From: Bacteroidota bacterium
Lineage (GTDB): Bacteria > Bacteroidota > Bacteroidia > AKYH767-A > OLB10
Assembly (NCBI GenBank): GCA_016717325.1
Contig: JADKFV010000020.1
Location: 44,022 to 108,021 of the forward strand
Reading direction: 5' to 3'
DNA length: 64,000 nt
Shown here: positions 15,998 through 25,540 of the stretch, one piece after another
Position numbering within the stretch: position 1 is the first letter of the stretch
Layout of the letters: each line of letters starts with the position of its first letter
The notes under the pieces: model-generated
Databases searched by the model: none
Told to the model about the DNA's origin: nothing
What the model saw: only the letters and a program-made list of their open reading frames with translations
Program-made: the position numbers and the translations under genes

Positions 15998-18370
15998 TTA
16001 AAATTTAAAGTTGTAAGAGAAAGACGGGATCAACGGAAAAAGTGTAATTTGTTTTAACACACCATTGCCTTGCAAATCCTCGCTTACATAATAATAAAAA
16101 GGATTATAGCGGTTATAGGCATTGTACAAACCAAGTTCCCATGTGCGGGTGTGGTGTTTCATTTTCTTTATCATCTGTATGCTGAAGTCGAGTCGGTGAT
16201 AGGCTTTCATCCTGAACTCGTTGCGGCCTGTATACTCTGTAAGGTAATTGCCCGGATAATAGAAATTAAAATCAGGCGATGTAGCATTGCCGGGCGAGTG
16301 AATTGGAGAATCATAATATCCCAAAGGCAAAGTGATGGCATTGCCGGTGCCATACACCCATGTTGCCGAAAGTGTAATGCCATTTTTTTCAGGCTTCACT
16401 TCACGTAAGTGATAAATGGCAACAACAGAAATATCGTGCCTGCGATCGAATCGGGCATAAAACTTTTTGCCAAAATTGAGTTCATCAAATTGTAGTTGTG
16501 TCCACGAAAGTGTGTATGCAATCCATCCGGTAAGTTTGCCCTCTTTGCGTTGCAATAATAATTCACCTCCATACGACCAGCCTTTACCCGATGTAACTTT
16601 ATCTTCCCAGTTATAATCGTTGTCAACCTGATTGGGGTCGCCTATATCAATAAAACTTGCACCCTCACGGTACTGCAATACTTTGTTCATTGTTTTGTAA
16701 TACCCCTCGATGGTGAGTGCAAAATTGCGATCCTTATAATCACGTGCTATGCCTGCTGCTACCTGTTGCGAATTTTGGGGAGTAACATTTTTTGTTGCCG
16801 GCACCCACAAGTCGGTTGGCAAACCGGCACCCGAGTTACTTAGCTGATGCAAATACTGATTCATGATTGCAAACGATGCTTTTAACGATGTGCTTTCATT
16901 GATGTTGTAAGCCAGCGCCAGTCGAGGTTCGGGATTGAAATAGTTTTTTCCATTAGAATAAAAATGCGCCAACCGCAAACCGGCATTCATTTTTAACTGT
17001 GGCAGTATACGTACATCATCTTCTATATAGATTGCATTTTCTATGGCCGATATTTTACTCACTTTATTTATATCATCGCTGCCATCACCTTTTGTAACCA
17101 ATGCACTGGGTGTAAATAAGTGACGGGTAAATTGCCCGCCCATCTTTATGATATGCTTTTCGCCCGGGCGGTAATCCATATCGAACTTTGCCGAAATATC
17201 CTGTATACCTGTGTAATACCGCAATGTGTATTTATCACCATCAAATGTTTCTTCGTTCTTTATCAGGAAACGGTAGTTGCTAAAAATCAATGATGTGTTG
17301 GCAAATAATTTTTCGTTGAATAAATGATTCCACCGTGCTGTACCGGTAGCGTTGCCCCATCCGATGGAAAATTTATTTTTATCGCCACCGTAATTTTCGC
17401 GACCATAAGCTTTATCTTTTCCAAAATATCCGCTTACAAATAATTTATTGTTATCGTTGAAATCGTAATTTGCTTTGGCATTAAAATCATAGAAAAAATA
17501 TCCCGCTGTACTTTCGCCATTTGTGGACGCTGCAACTAATGGTGCTATGAGCAAATCGATATATGTGCGTCTGCCACTTACCAGAAAACTACTCTTACCT
17601 TTTTTTATTGGTCCTTCAAGAGTAAGGCGCGATGATATTAAACCAATACCGCCTTCACCATGCAATTTATCTTTGGCACCATCTTTCATGGTCATATCAA
17701 TAACCGATGATAGCCGCGAACCATATCTTGCAGGAAAACCACCCTTGGTAAGTTCCACGCTTTTGAGTGCATCGCCATTGAAGAGTGAGAAGAAACCAAA
17801 CAGGTGATTGGCATTATACACAATGGCATCGTCAAGAATTATAAGATTTTGATCGCTGCCACCACCACGCACATAAATACCCGAACTGCCTTCACTACCT
17901 TTTTGCACTCCGGGCATCAGCTGTAAAACCTTAAGTACATCTTTCTCGCCAAACAAAGCCGGAATTTCTTTTATCTGTTGAATGGGAATATCAATCACAC
18001 TCATTTGTGTGCTTTGGCTCACTTTTTCGGATCGTGTTTCTACAACTGTAATTTCATTAATGTCGATACTTGAACTTAGCTCTACGTTGAGCGAAATATT
18101 TTGTGTAAGCTTTAATATTTTTATCTGCGGCTGATATCCAATAAATGAAAACACCACTTGAAGCGATTCGTTGGCAGGAATTGTAATACTATAAAATCCA
18201 TAGTTGTTGGTAACTGTTCCCGATTTTAAATCGGGCAAATATATACTTGCCCCGGGCAACGACTCTTTGCTGCCCTTTTCATTTACATATCCACTGATGG
18301 TAAATTTATTTTGCGATTGTACATTTATAAAGAAGAAGCAAAACAAAACGAGAAAAAATATTCTTTTCAT
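15998..18370 (-). CDS. TonB-dependent outer-membrane receptor with carboxypeptidase-like N-terminal domain
   Basis: A 790-residue transporter. It has a signal peptide (FFLVLFCFFFINVQSQ), then a beta-sandwich regulatory domain at about 22-105 (ISGYVNEKGSKESLPGASIYL), then the plug domain with LFGEKDVLKVLQLMPGVQ and IYVRGGGSDQNLIILDDA, then a 22-stranded barrel ending in F (SFSYNFKF). It imports an unknown ligand with energy from TonB-ExbBD. It is first in a two-gene unit with the DUF4249 lipoprotein. It is not a SusC type, since the SusC-specific long N-terminal motifs and a SusD partner are missing. Confidence 0.92.
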   Translation of the reverse strand: MKRIFFLVLFCFFFINVQSQNKFTISGYVNEKGSKESLPGASIYLPDLKSGTVTNNYGFYSITIPANESLQVVFSFIGYQPQIKILKLTQNISLNVELSSSIDINEITVVETRSEKVSQSTQMSVIDIPIQQIKEIPALFGEKDVLKVLQLMPGVQKGSEGSSGIYVRGGGSDQNLIILDDAIVYNANHLFGFFSLFNGDALKSVELTKGGFPARYGSRLSSVIDMTMKDGAKDKLHGEGGIGLISSRLTLEGPIKKGKSSFLVSGRRTYIDLLIAPLVAASTNGESTAGYFFYDFNAKANYDFNDNNKLFVSGYFGKDKAYGRENYGGDKNKFSIGWGNATGTARWNHLFNEKLFANTSLIFSNYRFLIKNEETFDGDKYTLRYYTGIQDISAKFDMDYRPGEKHIIKMGGQFTRHLFTPSALVTKGDGSDDINKVSKISAIENAIYIEDDVRILPQLKMNAGLRLAHFYSNGKNYFNPEPRLALAYNINESTSLKASFAIMNQYLHQLSNSGAGLPTDLWVPATKNVTPQNSQQVAAGIARDYKDRNFALTIEGYYKTMNKVLQYREGASFIDIGDPNQVDNDYNWEDKVTSGKGWSYGGELLLQRKEGKLTGWIAYTLSWTQLQFDELNFGKKFYARFDRRHDISVVAIYHLREVKPEKNGITLSATWVYGTGNAITLPLGYYDSPIHSPGNATSPDFNFYYPGNYLTEYTGRNEFRMKAYHRLDFSIQMIKKMKHHTRTWELGLYNAYNRYNPFYYYVSEDLQGNGVLKQITLFPLIPSFSYNFKF

Positions 18371-18542
18371 TGATTACATGTAATGATTACAAAAGTAAAA
18401 TTTCGTAACGAAATACCATGGTAAAAATTGCTTAGACATGCGTAAGTGGAAAAATAATTTCTCAGAACAAATAAAAAAAGTTGCGCATTATAAAGTTTTG
18501 TGGTGATTTGCATTCGCAAACAATCGAAAAAATAATTTCACA

Positions 18543-19829
18543 ATGAATGTATTACTTATAGGAAGTGGTGGCCGCGAACATGCATTGGCATGGCGCATTT
18601 CGCAAAGTAAATTACTCACAAAATTATTTATTGCTCCAGGTAATGGTGGCACGCGCAATCATGGCGAAAATGTAAATATTGGCATTAATGATTTTAATGG
18701 CATTGCAAATTTCTGCCTGCAAAATAATATTACAATGATTGTGGTAGGCCCCGAAGAGCCGCTTGTAAATGGGATTTGGGATTACTTTCGTAATAATGAA
18801 AAGTTAAACCATATAGCTGTTATTGGGCCATCGAGGGAAGGGGCACAACTTGAAGGCAGCAAACATTTTGCAAAAGAGTTTATGATCAACAACAATATTC
18901 CTACTGCCCGTTTCAAAACTTTCGATACACAAAATATTGACAGCGCAAAAGAATTTTTGCAAACATTACAAGCACCATTTGTTTTAAAAGCTGATGGACT
19001 TGCAGCTGGAAAAGGTGTGTTGATTTTAGATTCGATGGAAGAGGCACTGAACGAATTGCAACTGATGATACAACAAAATAAATTTGGCAATGCAGGAACC
19101 ACAGTTGTGATTGAAGAATTTTTACCCGGCATCGAACTATCGATGTTTGTTTTTACTAATGGTGTGGATTATATCATATTGCCCGAAGCAAAAGATTATA
19201 AACGAATTGGTGATAACGATACAGGCTTAAACACAGGAGGCATGGGGGCAGTATCGCCTGTGCCATTTGCAAACGATGAATTTAAAAACAAAGTAGAGCA
19301 ACAAATTATTGTTCCAACTATTAAAGGGTTGCAAAAAGAAAAAATAAATTACTGCGGTTTTGTTTTTATTGGATTGATGAATGTAAAAGATAATCCATAC
19401 GTTATAGAATACAATGTGCGCATGGGCGATCCCGAAACCGAAGTAGTGATGCCACGCATAACGAGTGATGTGCTAGCCATGTTTGTGGCTGCAACTAATA
19501 ACACACTGAAAAAGTTTGAGCTTACAATCGATGCCAATTATGCAACTACAGTGATGATGGTTTCGCAAGGCTACCCCGAGGATTATGAAAAAGGGAAATT
19601 GATTACCGGCAATACAACTGGCGAAGGAATTTTTCATGCCGGTACTGCAATTAAAGAAGGAAATTTGATAACCAATGGCGGACGTGTGATAGCTGCAACA
19701 GGTATGGCCCCAACATTGCAAGCAGCTTTAAAATTAAGCTATGAAGCAGTTGATTCAATTCAATACGAAAACAAATATTACAGGAAAGATATTGGGCAGG
19801 ATTTGATGGGGTTATTTATTTCACAATAA
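18543..19829 (+). CDS. purD: Phosphoribosylamine-glycine ligase
   Basis: Second step of de novo purine synthesis: joins glycine to phosphoribosylamine using ATP. The 428-residue product begins with the family signature LLIGSGGREHALAWRI. The ATP-grasp domain follows with PFVLKADGLAAGKGV (about 148-162), VVIEEFLPGIELS and the metal-binding FIGLMNVKDNPYVIEYNVRMGDPETE. Full length and intact. It stands alone, divergent from the TonB receptor gene across a 172-base gap that holds both promoters. Confidence 0.97.
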   Translation: MNVLLIGSGGREHALAWRISQSKLLTKLFIAPGNGGTRNHGENVNIGINDFNGIANFCLQNNITMIVVGPEEPLVNGIWDYFRNNEKLNHIAVIGPSREGAQLEGSKHFAKEFMINNNIPTARFKTFDTQNIDSAKEFLQTLQAPFVLKADGLAAGKGVLILDSMEEALNELQLMIQQNKFGNAGTTVVIEEFLPGIELSMFVFTNGVDYIILPEAKDYKRIGDNDTGLNTGGMGAVSPVPFANDEFKNKVEQQIIVPTIKGLQKEKINYCGFVFIGLMNVKDNPYVIEYNVRMGDPETEVVMPRITSDVLAMFVAATNNTLKKFELTIDANYATTVMMVSQGYPEDYEKGKLITGNTTGEGIFHAGTAIKEGNLITNGGRVIAATGMAPTLQAALKLSYEAVDSIQYENKYYRKDIGQDLMGLFISQ

Positions 19830-20097
19830 TATTTATTTATAAAAATGCACCACCCATCTATTAAATACAACATTACACTGCAAGAGTAATAATTGTCTGC
19901 TTCACAATTTGTGAGCAAACCTGACAATTGTCATAAAAATAATTGTATTTAATTTAGAATATTGCCCATATCAAAACATCAATAGATGTGAATTATGTAA
20001 ACAAATTAAAAAAAATTACAAATCATTGCTTATTGATGTTCGCACCTTTGATGGGATATATAGTTTGATATCAAATAATTTATATTCAAGAACAAAT

Positions 20098-21300
20098 ATG
20101 CTGAATCCGGTTGGTCTATTAATTCCTTTATTTTTACTTATTGTCCTTATTGAGTGGTATGTAAGCTACTCACGCAACGAAAACAAATACGCTATAGGTA
20201 ACACTGCAATGAATATGACCATTGGTGCCATAGATCAGGTAGGATCACTGATATATTTTGTTCTCCTTTTTTTTGTAATGCAGTTTGTTTACAATCACTT
20301 CAAAATATTTGAAATGCCGAATGACTGGCGTCAATGGGTATTGGCATACATTGCTGTCGACTTTCTTTCATACTGGTATCATCGTTTTTCGCACAGGGTA
20401 AATATCCTGTGGGCAGGCCATGTTACACATCACTCATCAAAATATTTTAATTTTAGTAATGGTTTTCGCACATCACTTTTTCAAGGAATAAACAGAATAA
20501 TATTTTGGGCATGCTTACCCATTTTTGGATTTTCGCCTTTTGTTTTAGTTATAATTTTAAAGGTGTCTGGCGTATACGATTTTTTAATGCATACTGAATA
20601 TGTACCAAAACTACCTTTAATCGAAAAGTTTTTAATTACACCATCATTGCATAGGGTTCATCATGGAAAAAACGATATTTATATTGATAAGAATTATGGA
20701 TCTACTTTCTCCATTTGGGATAAAATGTTTGGCACATATCAAGCCGAAACCGAACCGGTAAAATATGGAATAAAAAGCGAATATGTTGACAATAATCCTT
20801 TTACAGCTATAGGCCATTACTATAGGTATTTGTGGCTTACAATGAAAGATACGCCACAATGGTCGAACAAAATTAAGTTGTTGCTAATGCCGCCCGAATG
20901 GGAACCTTCAAATTCCACAGTAAAGCAAAACACATTGTCACATAAAAACTATCAAACCAATAAATTATTAAAAAATTATGCACTCTTTCAAATGGCACTT
21001 TGCGTTTTTGGTTTTATTACAATGATGGCTTTCATAAATTTTATGACTTCGTGGGAAATTTTTCTTTGTGCAGGCATACTCATTTTTACAATGACTCAGA
21101 GCACCATGATTCTAAATAATTCTTTAATAATAAATTTTGCTAAAAACGGCTATAGCATGTTAATCACAGCGCTATTACTGGCAGTGGCTACAATAGCTTT
21201 TATGCCTAATTCGTATTTCATCTATGTGTTTCTTTTTCTCACCATTTCCATATTATTGAATATCTATATTGGCAGGCAAAGTCAATTTGAGAGAAATTAA
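20098..21300 (+). CDS. Sterol desaturase / fatty-acid hydroxylase family membrane protein
   Basis: About 400 residues with several membrane segments at both ends. The di-iron histidine clusters are complete: WYHRFSHRVNILW (H-x3-H), GHVTHHSSKYFN (H-x2-HH) and SLHRVHHG (H-x2-HH). Members oxidise or desaturate lipid chains, sterols or ether lipids. The C-terminal extra membrane domain (from about residue 300) resembles alkylglycerol monooxygenase-like members. The ATG at 20098 was chosen because it leads into the first membrane segment; an upstream in-frame start at 20026 lies in A/T-rich leader. Substrate cannot be predicted. Confidence 0.85.
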   Translation: MLNPVGLLIPLFLLIVLIEWYVSYSRNENKYAIGNTAMNMTIGAIDQVGSLIYFVLLFFVMQFVYNHFKIFEMPNDWRQWVLAYIAVDFLSYWYHRFSHRVNILWAGHVTHHSSKYFNFSNGFRTSLFQGINRIIFWACLPIFGFSPFVLVIILKVSGVYDFLMHTEYVPKLPLIEKFLITPSLHRVHHGKNDIYIDKNYGSTFSIWDKMFGTYQAETEPVKYGIKSEYVDNNPFTAIGHYYRYLWLTMKDTPQWSNKIKLLLMPPEWEPSNSTVKQNTLSHKNYQTNKLLKNYALFQMALCVFGFITMMAFINFMTSWEIFLCAGILIFTMTQSTMILNNSLIINFAKNGYSMLITALLLAVATIAFMPNSYFIYVFLFLTISILLNIYIGRQSQFERN

Positions 21301-21770
21301 TTTTCCGCATTTTATTCACACTTCTATTCGCCAACTTTCCATCTTGCCTTTTATAAAATTTCAATTATAGAAACTGAATCATCTCGAAAAATCCTTAATG
21401 AGTTGTTTAGAATAACCTGAAAACTTTAGTGGATAATATTAAAATAAATTAAAGAAAAAAAATTATTGATGGTTTCTGAGTGATAGAAAATTTTTTTTAG
21501 AACAAAATATTTTTCGATACAAATGATTTGAAATAATAATTTCAAAAATAACTTTTTGAAATTTCCGGCAACAAAATCATTAGCATCTTAACTGAAATAA
21601 TAAGACACCTGATAAAGCGGGAGTTATTGATACTGATTTTATTTTTTGTCAAAAATCTGATAGTATGAATTTTGTAAAGACGAAATAAAATTATGTAACA
21701 ACCAAAACATAAAAAGCAATGACTTTTGACGTGTTACGATAATGTTTTCGCAACACTAAAAAAAGACAAT
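21301..21770. other. Intergenic stretch, no gene seen
   Basis: About 470 very A/T-rich bases. The only recognised signal is the regulon-type promoter element at 21694-21730. Confidence 0.5.
21694..21730 (+). promoter_or_regulatory. TGTAA-N25-TTTTGAC promoter-like element
   Basis: TGTAA at 21694-21698, exactly 25 bases, then TTTTGAC. It ends 41 bases before the ATG of the ice-binding-like gene. One of a family of such elements in this window. Confidence 0.5.
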
Positions 21771-23627
21771 ATGAAAAATAAACTATCTCTTATTTTAATG
21801 TCAATAATGATTGTAGCATTTTCAGCCAAAAATAATGCTCAAACTCCTATTTTAGGAAGTACATCAAACTTCGCTTTGTTCACAGCAGTAGGTGCATTCA
21901 ACAATACAGGCGCATCTTTTGTAAAGGGCGATGTAGGAACAGATGTTGGCGCATTCACTGGTTTTCCTCCCGGTAATTTGGTTGGTCAAATTCATGTTGC
22001 CGACTCAGTATCGGCACAAGCTGCTATTGATGTTGATATTGCCTATGGCTCATTCGCTCCTATTACCTGCGGTTTGGTATTGGGCACAACAATGGGTAAT
22101 GACCAACTACTCACGCCCAATGTTTATTGCACAGGGGCTGCTACTACTTTAAACGGTGACTTAATTCTTGATGGGCAGGGTGATCCTAATGCAGTATTTA
22201 TTTTCAAGATTGATGGTGCATTTGCTACATCATCACTAGCGGCAGTAGTTTTAGTTCATGGTACTACCGTGTGCAATGTATACTGGCAAATTAATGGTGC
22301 TGTATATTTAGGAAATGGTTGCGATTTTAAAGGCACAGTGGTCGCCAATGGAGCATTAAATTTAGATACCGGTGCCACTGTAATTGGTCGTTTATTATCG
22401 AAGGCAGGGGCTATAAATTCTTCAACCGTGATAGTTACCAATCCAATATGCGACTTGCCGGTTATCAATTTAACAACCCAAAATGTGAATTGCAATGGTG
22501 GTTCAAATGGCGCGGTTTATAGTTCAGTTGTAGGTGGAAATCCTCCTTACAGTTATTTATGGAGTAATGGTGGCACTGACCATAATATTATTAATGTACC
22601 TGCCGGCACCTACACTGTAACCATGACAGACAATATTGGTCTTACAGTATCGGCTTCAGCCACAGTTAGCCAGCCTGATATTCTTGTAATAACCGGAATT
22701 AAAACCAATGTCACCAACACCGGAGGTAATGGGGCAATAGATATTACTGTAACAGGTGGCACACCCGCATATACTTATCAGTGGAGCAACGGAGCCACAA
22801 CCCAGAACATACTAAACCTTATAGCTGGAACGTATACAGTTACTGTTTCGGACATATATGGTTGCAGCGCCAATACTTCCTTTACGCTTCTTAAATGCAG
22901 GATACAAATACAAATAAACAAAGAAACGTGCCCGGGTGACAGCACCGGAACGCTCAGCGTCAGCGCATTTGGTCAAGGTCCCTTTAATTATTTATGGAGC
23001 AATGGCAGCACAACAAGTTTAATAAGTTATTATGTAAAAGGCACGTATACTGTTACAGTTACCGACCAGGGAAATAACGGATGTAGTGCAATTTCAAAAG
23101 GCAAATTTGTGCAGCCTTTAAAACCAATTATATTTTTGCAATTACGCACAGATATTACTTGCCCAGCATGCTGCGATGGTGCCGTAATAAATGCATATGC
23201 GGTTGGAGGAACGCCTCCTTATACTTATTTATGGAGCGATGGAGGTACAAATCCAAACAAGACAGATTTTTGCAAAGGAAAGTACTCCTTAACTATAACA
23301 GATGCCAATGGTTGCACCAAAACCATTAAGAAAATGTTTGGACAAACATTCTGGAGAATACAAGGTGGGGAAAACACTTTCAACGCAGTAATTTCGCCTA
23401 ATCCAACCAGTGGGCTTGTTAATCTGGATATAGAAACAGAAATTGGCGGTATACTCACAATAAATCTAATTGATAACAGTGGCAGGATAGTTTTTGACAA
23501 AACGATTTCAAATGCCGAAGATGCTGAAACTATATCATTTGGTTTTAGTGCTTACCCAAGCGGCATTTACGCATTGCGAATTCAAAATACATATGGCTTA
23601 CAAACACTCAAGTTTGTAAAAGAGTAA
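21771..23627 (+). CDS. Secreted ice-binding-like (DUF3494) protein with SprB-type repeats and T9SS sorting domain
   Basis: A 618-residue secreted protein; the ATG at 21771 opens a signal peptide (KLSLILMSIMIVAFSAKNNAQ). Residues ~25-225 are a DUF3494 ice-binding-like beta-solenoid (LGSTSNFALFTAVGAFNNTG, VKGDVGTDVGAFTGFPPG, LILDGQGDPNAVFIFKIDGA). Four SprB-type repeats follow, each with a PYSYLWSNGG...AGTYTVTMTDN pattern. The last ~75 residues are a T9SS type A sorting domain (VISPNPTSG ... DNSGRIV ... YPSGIYALRI ... LKFVKE). DUF3494 also occurs in adhesins, so ice binding itself is not shown. It has a regulon-type promoter element and a strong terminator. Confidence 0.9.
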   Translation: MKNKLSLILMSIMIVAFSAKNNAQTPILGSTSNFALFTAVGAFNNTGASFVKGDVGTDVGAFTGFPPGNLVGQIHVADSVSAQAAIDVDIAYGSFAPITCGLVLGTTMGNDQLLTPNVYCTGAATTLNGDLILDGQGDPNAVFIFKIDGAFATSSLAAVVLVHGTTVCNVYWQINGAVYLGNGCDFKGTVVANGALNLDTGATVIGRLLSKAGAINSSTVIVTNPICDLPVINLTTQNVNCNGGSNGAVYSSVVGGNPPYSYLWSNGGTDHNIINVPAGTYTVTMTDNIGLTVSASATVSQPDILVITGIKTNVTNTGGNGAIDITVTGGTPAYTYQWSNGATTQNILNLIAGTYTVTVSDIYGCSANTSFTLLKCRIQIQINKETCPGDSTGTLSVSAFGQGPFNYLWSNGSTTSLISYYVKGTYTVTVTDQGNNGCSAISKGKFVQPLKPIIFLQLRTDITCPACCDGAVINAYAVGGTPPYTYLWSDGGTNPNKTDFCKGKYSLTITDANGCTKTIKKMFGQTFWRIQGGENTFNAVISPNPTSGLVNLDIETEIGGILTINLIDNSGRIVFDKTISNAEDAETISFGFSAYPSGIYALRIQNTYGLQTLKFVKE

Positions 23628-23642
23628 TAAAACCAGCGAAAC

Positions 23643-23678
23643 ACTACCTGCGTAAATTAAACGCAGGTAGTTTTTTTA
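23643..23678 (+). terminator. Rho-independent terminator
   Basis: An 11-bp stem (ACTACCTGCGT at 23643-23653 with ACGCAGGTAGT at 23661-23671) followed by a T run. It lies 15 bases after the stop of the ice-binding-like gene. Confidence 0.9.
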
Positions 23679-23888
23679 TTTAAAAACGTCATCATTTTTT
23701 GATTTCCGATTTGCAAAGCGTGCATTCGTGTTTATTAAAATAACCTTGCTGCAAATGATGATTACTAATTTCATGATTCAACAACTAAACAATTTCCTAT
23801 CCACAACAATTAAAAGTAGTTCAATGAGAGAATGCAAATCTCATTTGTACAACAACTATTAATCGCATAAAATAATCTGTGCATTTTA

Positions 23889-23925
23889 TATAACACACAC
23901 TTGAAACCCGGAGCTCATTTTTACA
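23889..23925 (+). promoter_or_regulatory. TATAA-N25-TTTTACA element without a downstream gene
   Basis: TATAA at 23889-23893, 25 bases, then TTTTACA (the usual G replaced by A). Nothing coding follows for about 380 bases. It could drive an untranslated RNA or be a decayed or chance site. Confidence 0.3.
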
Positions 23926-24231
23926 CTTTACAAAAGCAGTTATGATTCAAGTTAAAAAAAAGGGGTGTTGCTAGAAAAAGACATTGGGAGCATTGGCTGT
24001 GTAAATAGATTTGGGACATTTTGAAAAGCGCGGAATTATGGTTCGTCAAATTACATATGAAGAATTCAGATGCCTGGCAGAATCAAAAGTTGAAATTGAG
24101 AACCAGTAAAAAATACATTTTACAGTAATAATAGCAAGCTTTTAGAAATGCTAAAATTTGAATTGGTCGTCCTAAAAAAGTGACCATTTTTTTTTGAGAA
24201 ATGTGAATCATACAATGGTTTATTAAAATTA

Positions 24232-24268
24232 TATAAAACACAACTCATCAAACTGCTGCATCTTTGAC
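24232..24268 (+). promoter_or_regulatory. TATAA-N25-CTTTGAC promoter-like element
   Basis: TATAA at 24232-24236, 25 bases, then CTTTGAC at 24262-24268. It ends 39 bases before the ATG at 24307. Confidence 0.6.
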
Positions 24269-24306
24269 TTGTAATTAAAACGTACTAATTATTTAAAAAA
24301 TATAAA

Positions 24307-24627
24307 ATGGAAGATAATAAAGCCGGCAATGTCAATTGGGAAAAGGACGGAATGTCAAAAGAAAAAACAAATCAGGACTACAACAATCAGCAGCCAAACC
24401 TAAATGATCCGAACGAAAATAAAAATCATCAGGCTGATGAAGATGCAGAAACCAAAAGTACAAATTACCAAATAGGTGATGACAATGCAGCAACAAACAA
24501 ACGTAATCACATTGGCGATGATACAAAGGAGGTTGCTTACAAAGAAAATACAGATATGGATGCAGAGCCTGTGGTAGAAAACATTGATGATGAAGGCCCC
24601 AAAGACGCCACATTAAATCAAGGTTAA
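24307..24627 (+). CDS. Small disordered, highly hydrophilic protein
   Basis: A 106-residue protein made almost entirely of Asn, Asp, Glu, Lys, Gln and Thr, with no hydrophobic core, signal peptide or membrane segment. It contains a doubled motif (NYQIGDDNAATNKRNHIGDD). Such proteins in stress clusters are often thought to act as hydration or desiccation protectants, but no family is recognised here, so function is inferred only from composition and place. It has a regulon-type promoter 39 bases upstream, and a terminator follows before the DUF892 gene. Compare the smaller hydrophilic protein at 32012. Confidence 0.7.
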   Translation: MEDNKAGNVNWEKDGMSKEKTNQDYNNQQPNLNDPNENKNHQADEDAETKSTNYQIGDDNAATNKRNHIGDDTKEVAYKENTDMDAEPVVENIDDEGPKDATLNQG

Positions 24628-24728
24628 AAGAAACGAATTCATTCGATCTTATTAAAAATTTAAATACGGTTACAACAAACAAACTTGAAACAGATATCAG
24701 AGATGGGAAGCATGTAAAACCAATGAAA

Positions 24729-24768
24729 AAACTTCCTGCGCAAGTAGGAAGTTTGTTTCTTTTTTAAA
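24729..24768 (+). terminator. Rho-independent terminator
   Basis: AAACTTCCTGCG pairs with TAGGAAGTTT around a short loop, followed by GTTTCTTTTTT. It lies between the hydrophilic-protein gene and the DUF892 gene. Confidence 0.75.
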
Positions 24769-24851
24769 ATAAAAATAAAAAACAAATGCGTATTAGAACA
24801 AACACTTATTCCATTTATGGAATACAAACCAAACGCACATTTAACGATGTT

Positions 24852-25343
24852 ATGCAGTATTCTCAACTATTGAAATTGTTTGAAGATGAATTGAAAGGCA
24901 TTTACTGGGCCGAGAAAGTTTTAGCTAAAACGTTAATCCGGTTAATCAAAAATGCCACATCCGCGCAATTGATTGATACATTGAAAATAAATCTTGAGGA
25001 AACTATAATACATGTCATAAGATTAGAGGATGTATTTAAGTCATTAGATAAAACACCGGTTACTAAAAAATGTGAGTCATTAGAGGTATTAATAAAAGAG
25101 ACCGGTGAGATAATAGATAGCTGCGAAGAAGGAGCAATGTGCGATGCAGCTATTATTTCAGCCACACAAAAGATTGAGCACCATGAAATTGCTGCTTATA
25201 CAACATTGTGCAGGTTTGCAGAAACATTGGATTTAGAGGTAGCATTTACACTCCTCAATACAACACTGACAGAAGAGAAAACCGCTGACGAACAATTATC
25301 GAACTTGTCCATTGGTACAATTAATTTAGAATTAGCAGAGTAA
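24852..25343 (+). CDS. DUF892 ferritin-like protein (YciF-type)
   Basis: About 163 residues from the ATG at 24852 (an in-frame start at 24786 would add 22 residues that look non-homologous). It forms a four-helix ferritin-like bundle. The opening LLKLFEDELKGIYWAEKVLAKTL is the DUF892 signature; later helices carry the acidic/His residues of the metal site (KIEHHEIAAYTTLCRFAETL, TLTEEKTADEQL). YciF-type proteins are induced by osmotic and general stress and may bind di-iron. The gene sits in the stress cluster and is followed closely by a small membrane protein gene. Confidence 0.85.
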   Translation: MQYSQLLKLFEDELKGIYWAEKVLAKTLIRLIKNATSAQLIDTLKINLEETIIHVIRLEDVFKSLDKTPVTKKCESLEVLIKETGEIIDSCEEGAMCDAAIISATQKIEHHEIAAYTTLCRFAETLDLEVAFTLLNTTLTEEKTADEQLSNLSIGTINLELAE

Positions 25344-25357
25344 AAAAATATAATAAC

Positions 25358-25477
25358 ATGAACAGTATATTTAAAGGCTTAATAGCCGGTTACGGAGCAA
25401 AACAACTAGGAGGCGGTTGTCTTAGTACAGTGGTGGTGTTTGTCATCATATGGATGTTGTTAGGTCAATGCAACTAA
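25358..25477 (+). CDS. Small membrane protein, 39 residues
   Basis: ATG at 25358, stop at 25475-25477. It has a short glycine-rich start (GLIAGYGAKQLGGGCLSTV) and one membrane-spanning segment (VVVFVIIWMLLG). It starts 15 bases after the DUF892 stop and is probably cotranscribed with it. Family not recognised; similar mini-membrane proteins are common in Bacteroidota stress loci. Confidence 0.6.
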   Translation: MNSIFKGLIAGYGAKQLGGGCLSTVVVFVIIWMLLGQCN

Positions 25478-25540
25478 CATTCAAAAACCATTTATCAATT
25501 TCAAAAAAATTTAATAATCAAAAATAAAATTCAAAAAAAA

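Larger units (their letters stand above)
23679..24306. other. Intergenic stretch with an orphan promoter-like element
   Basis: About 630 bases. No believable gene; the longest frames are short (for example 23 codons from an ATG near 24038). It holds an imperfect regulon-type element at 23889-23925 and the element of the next gene at 24232-24268. Confidence 0.5.
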
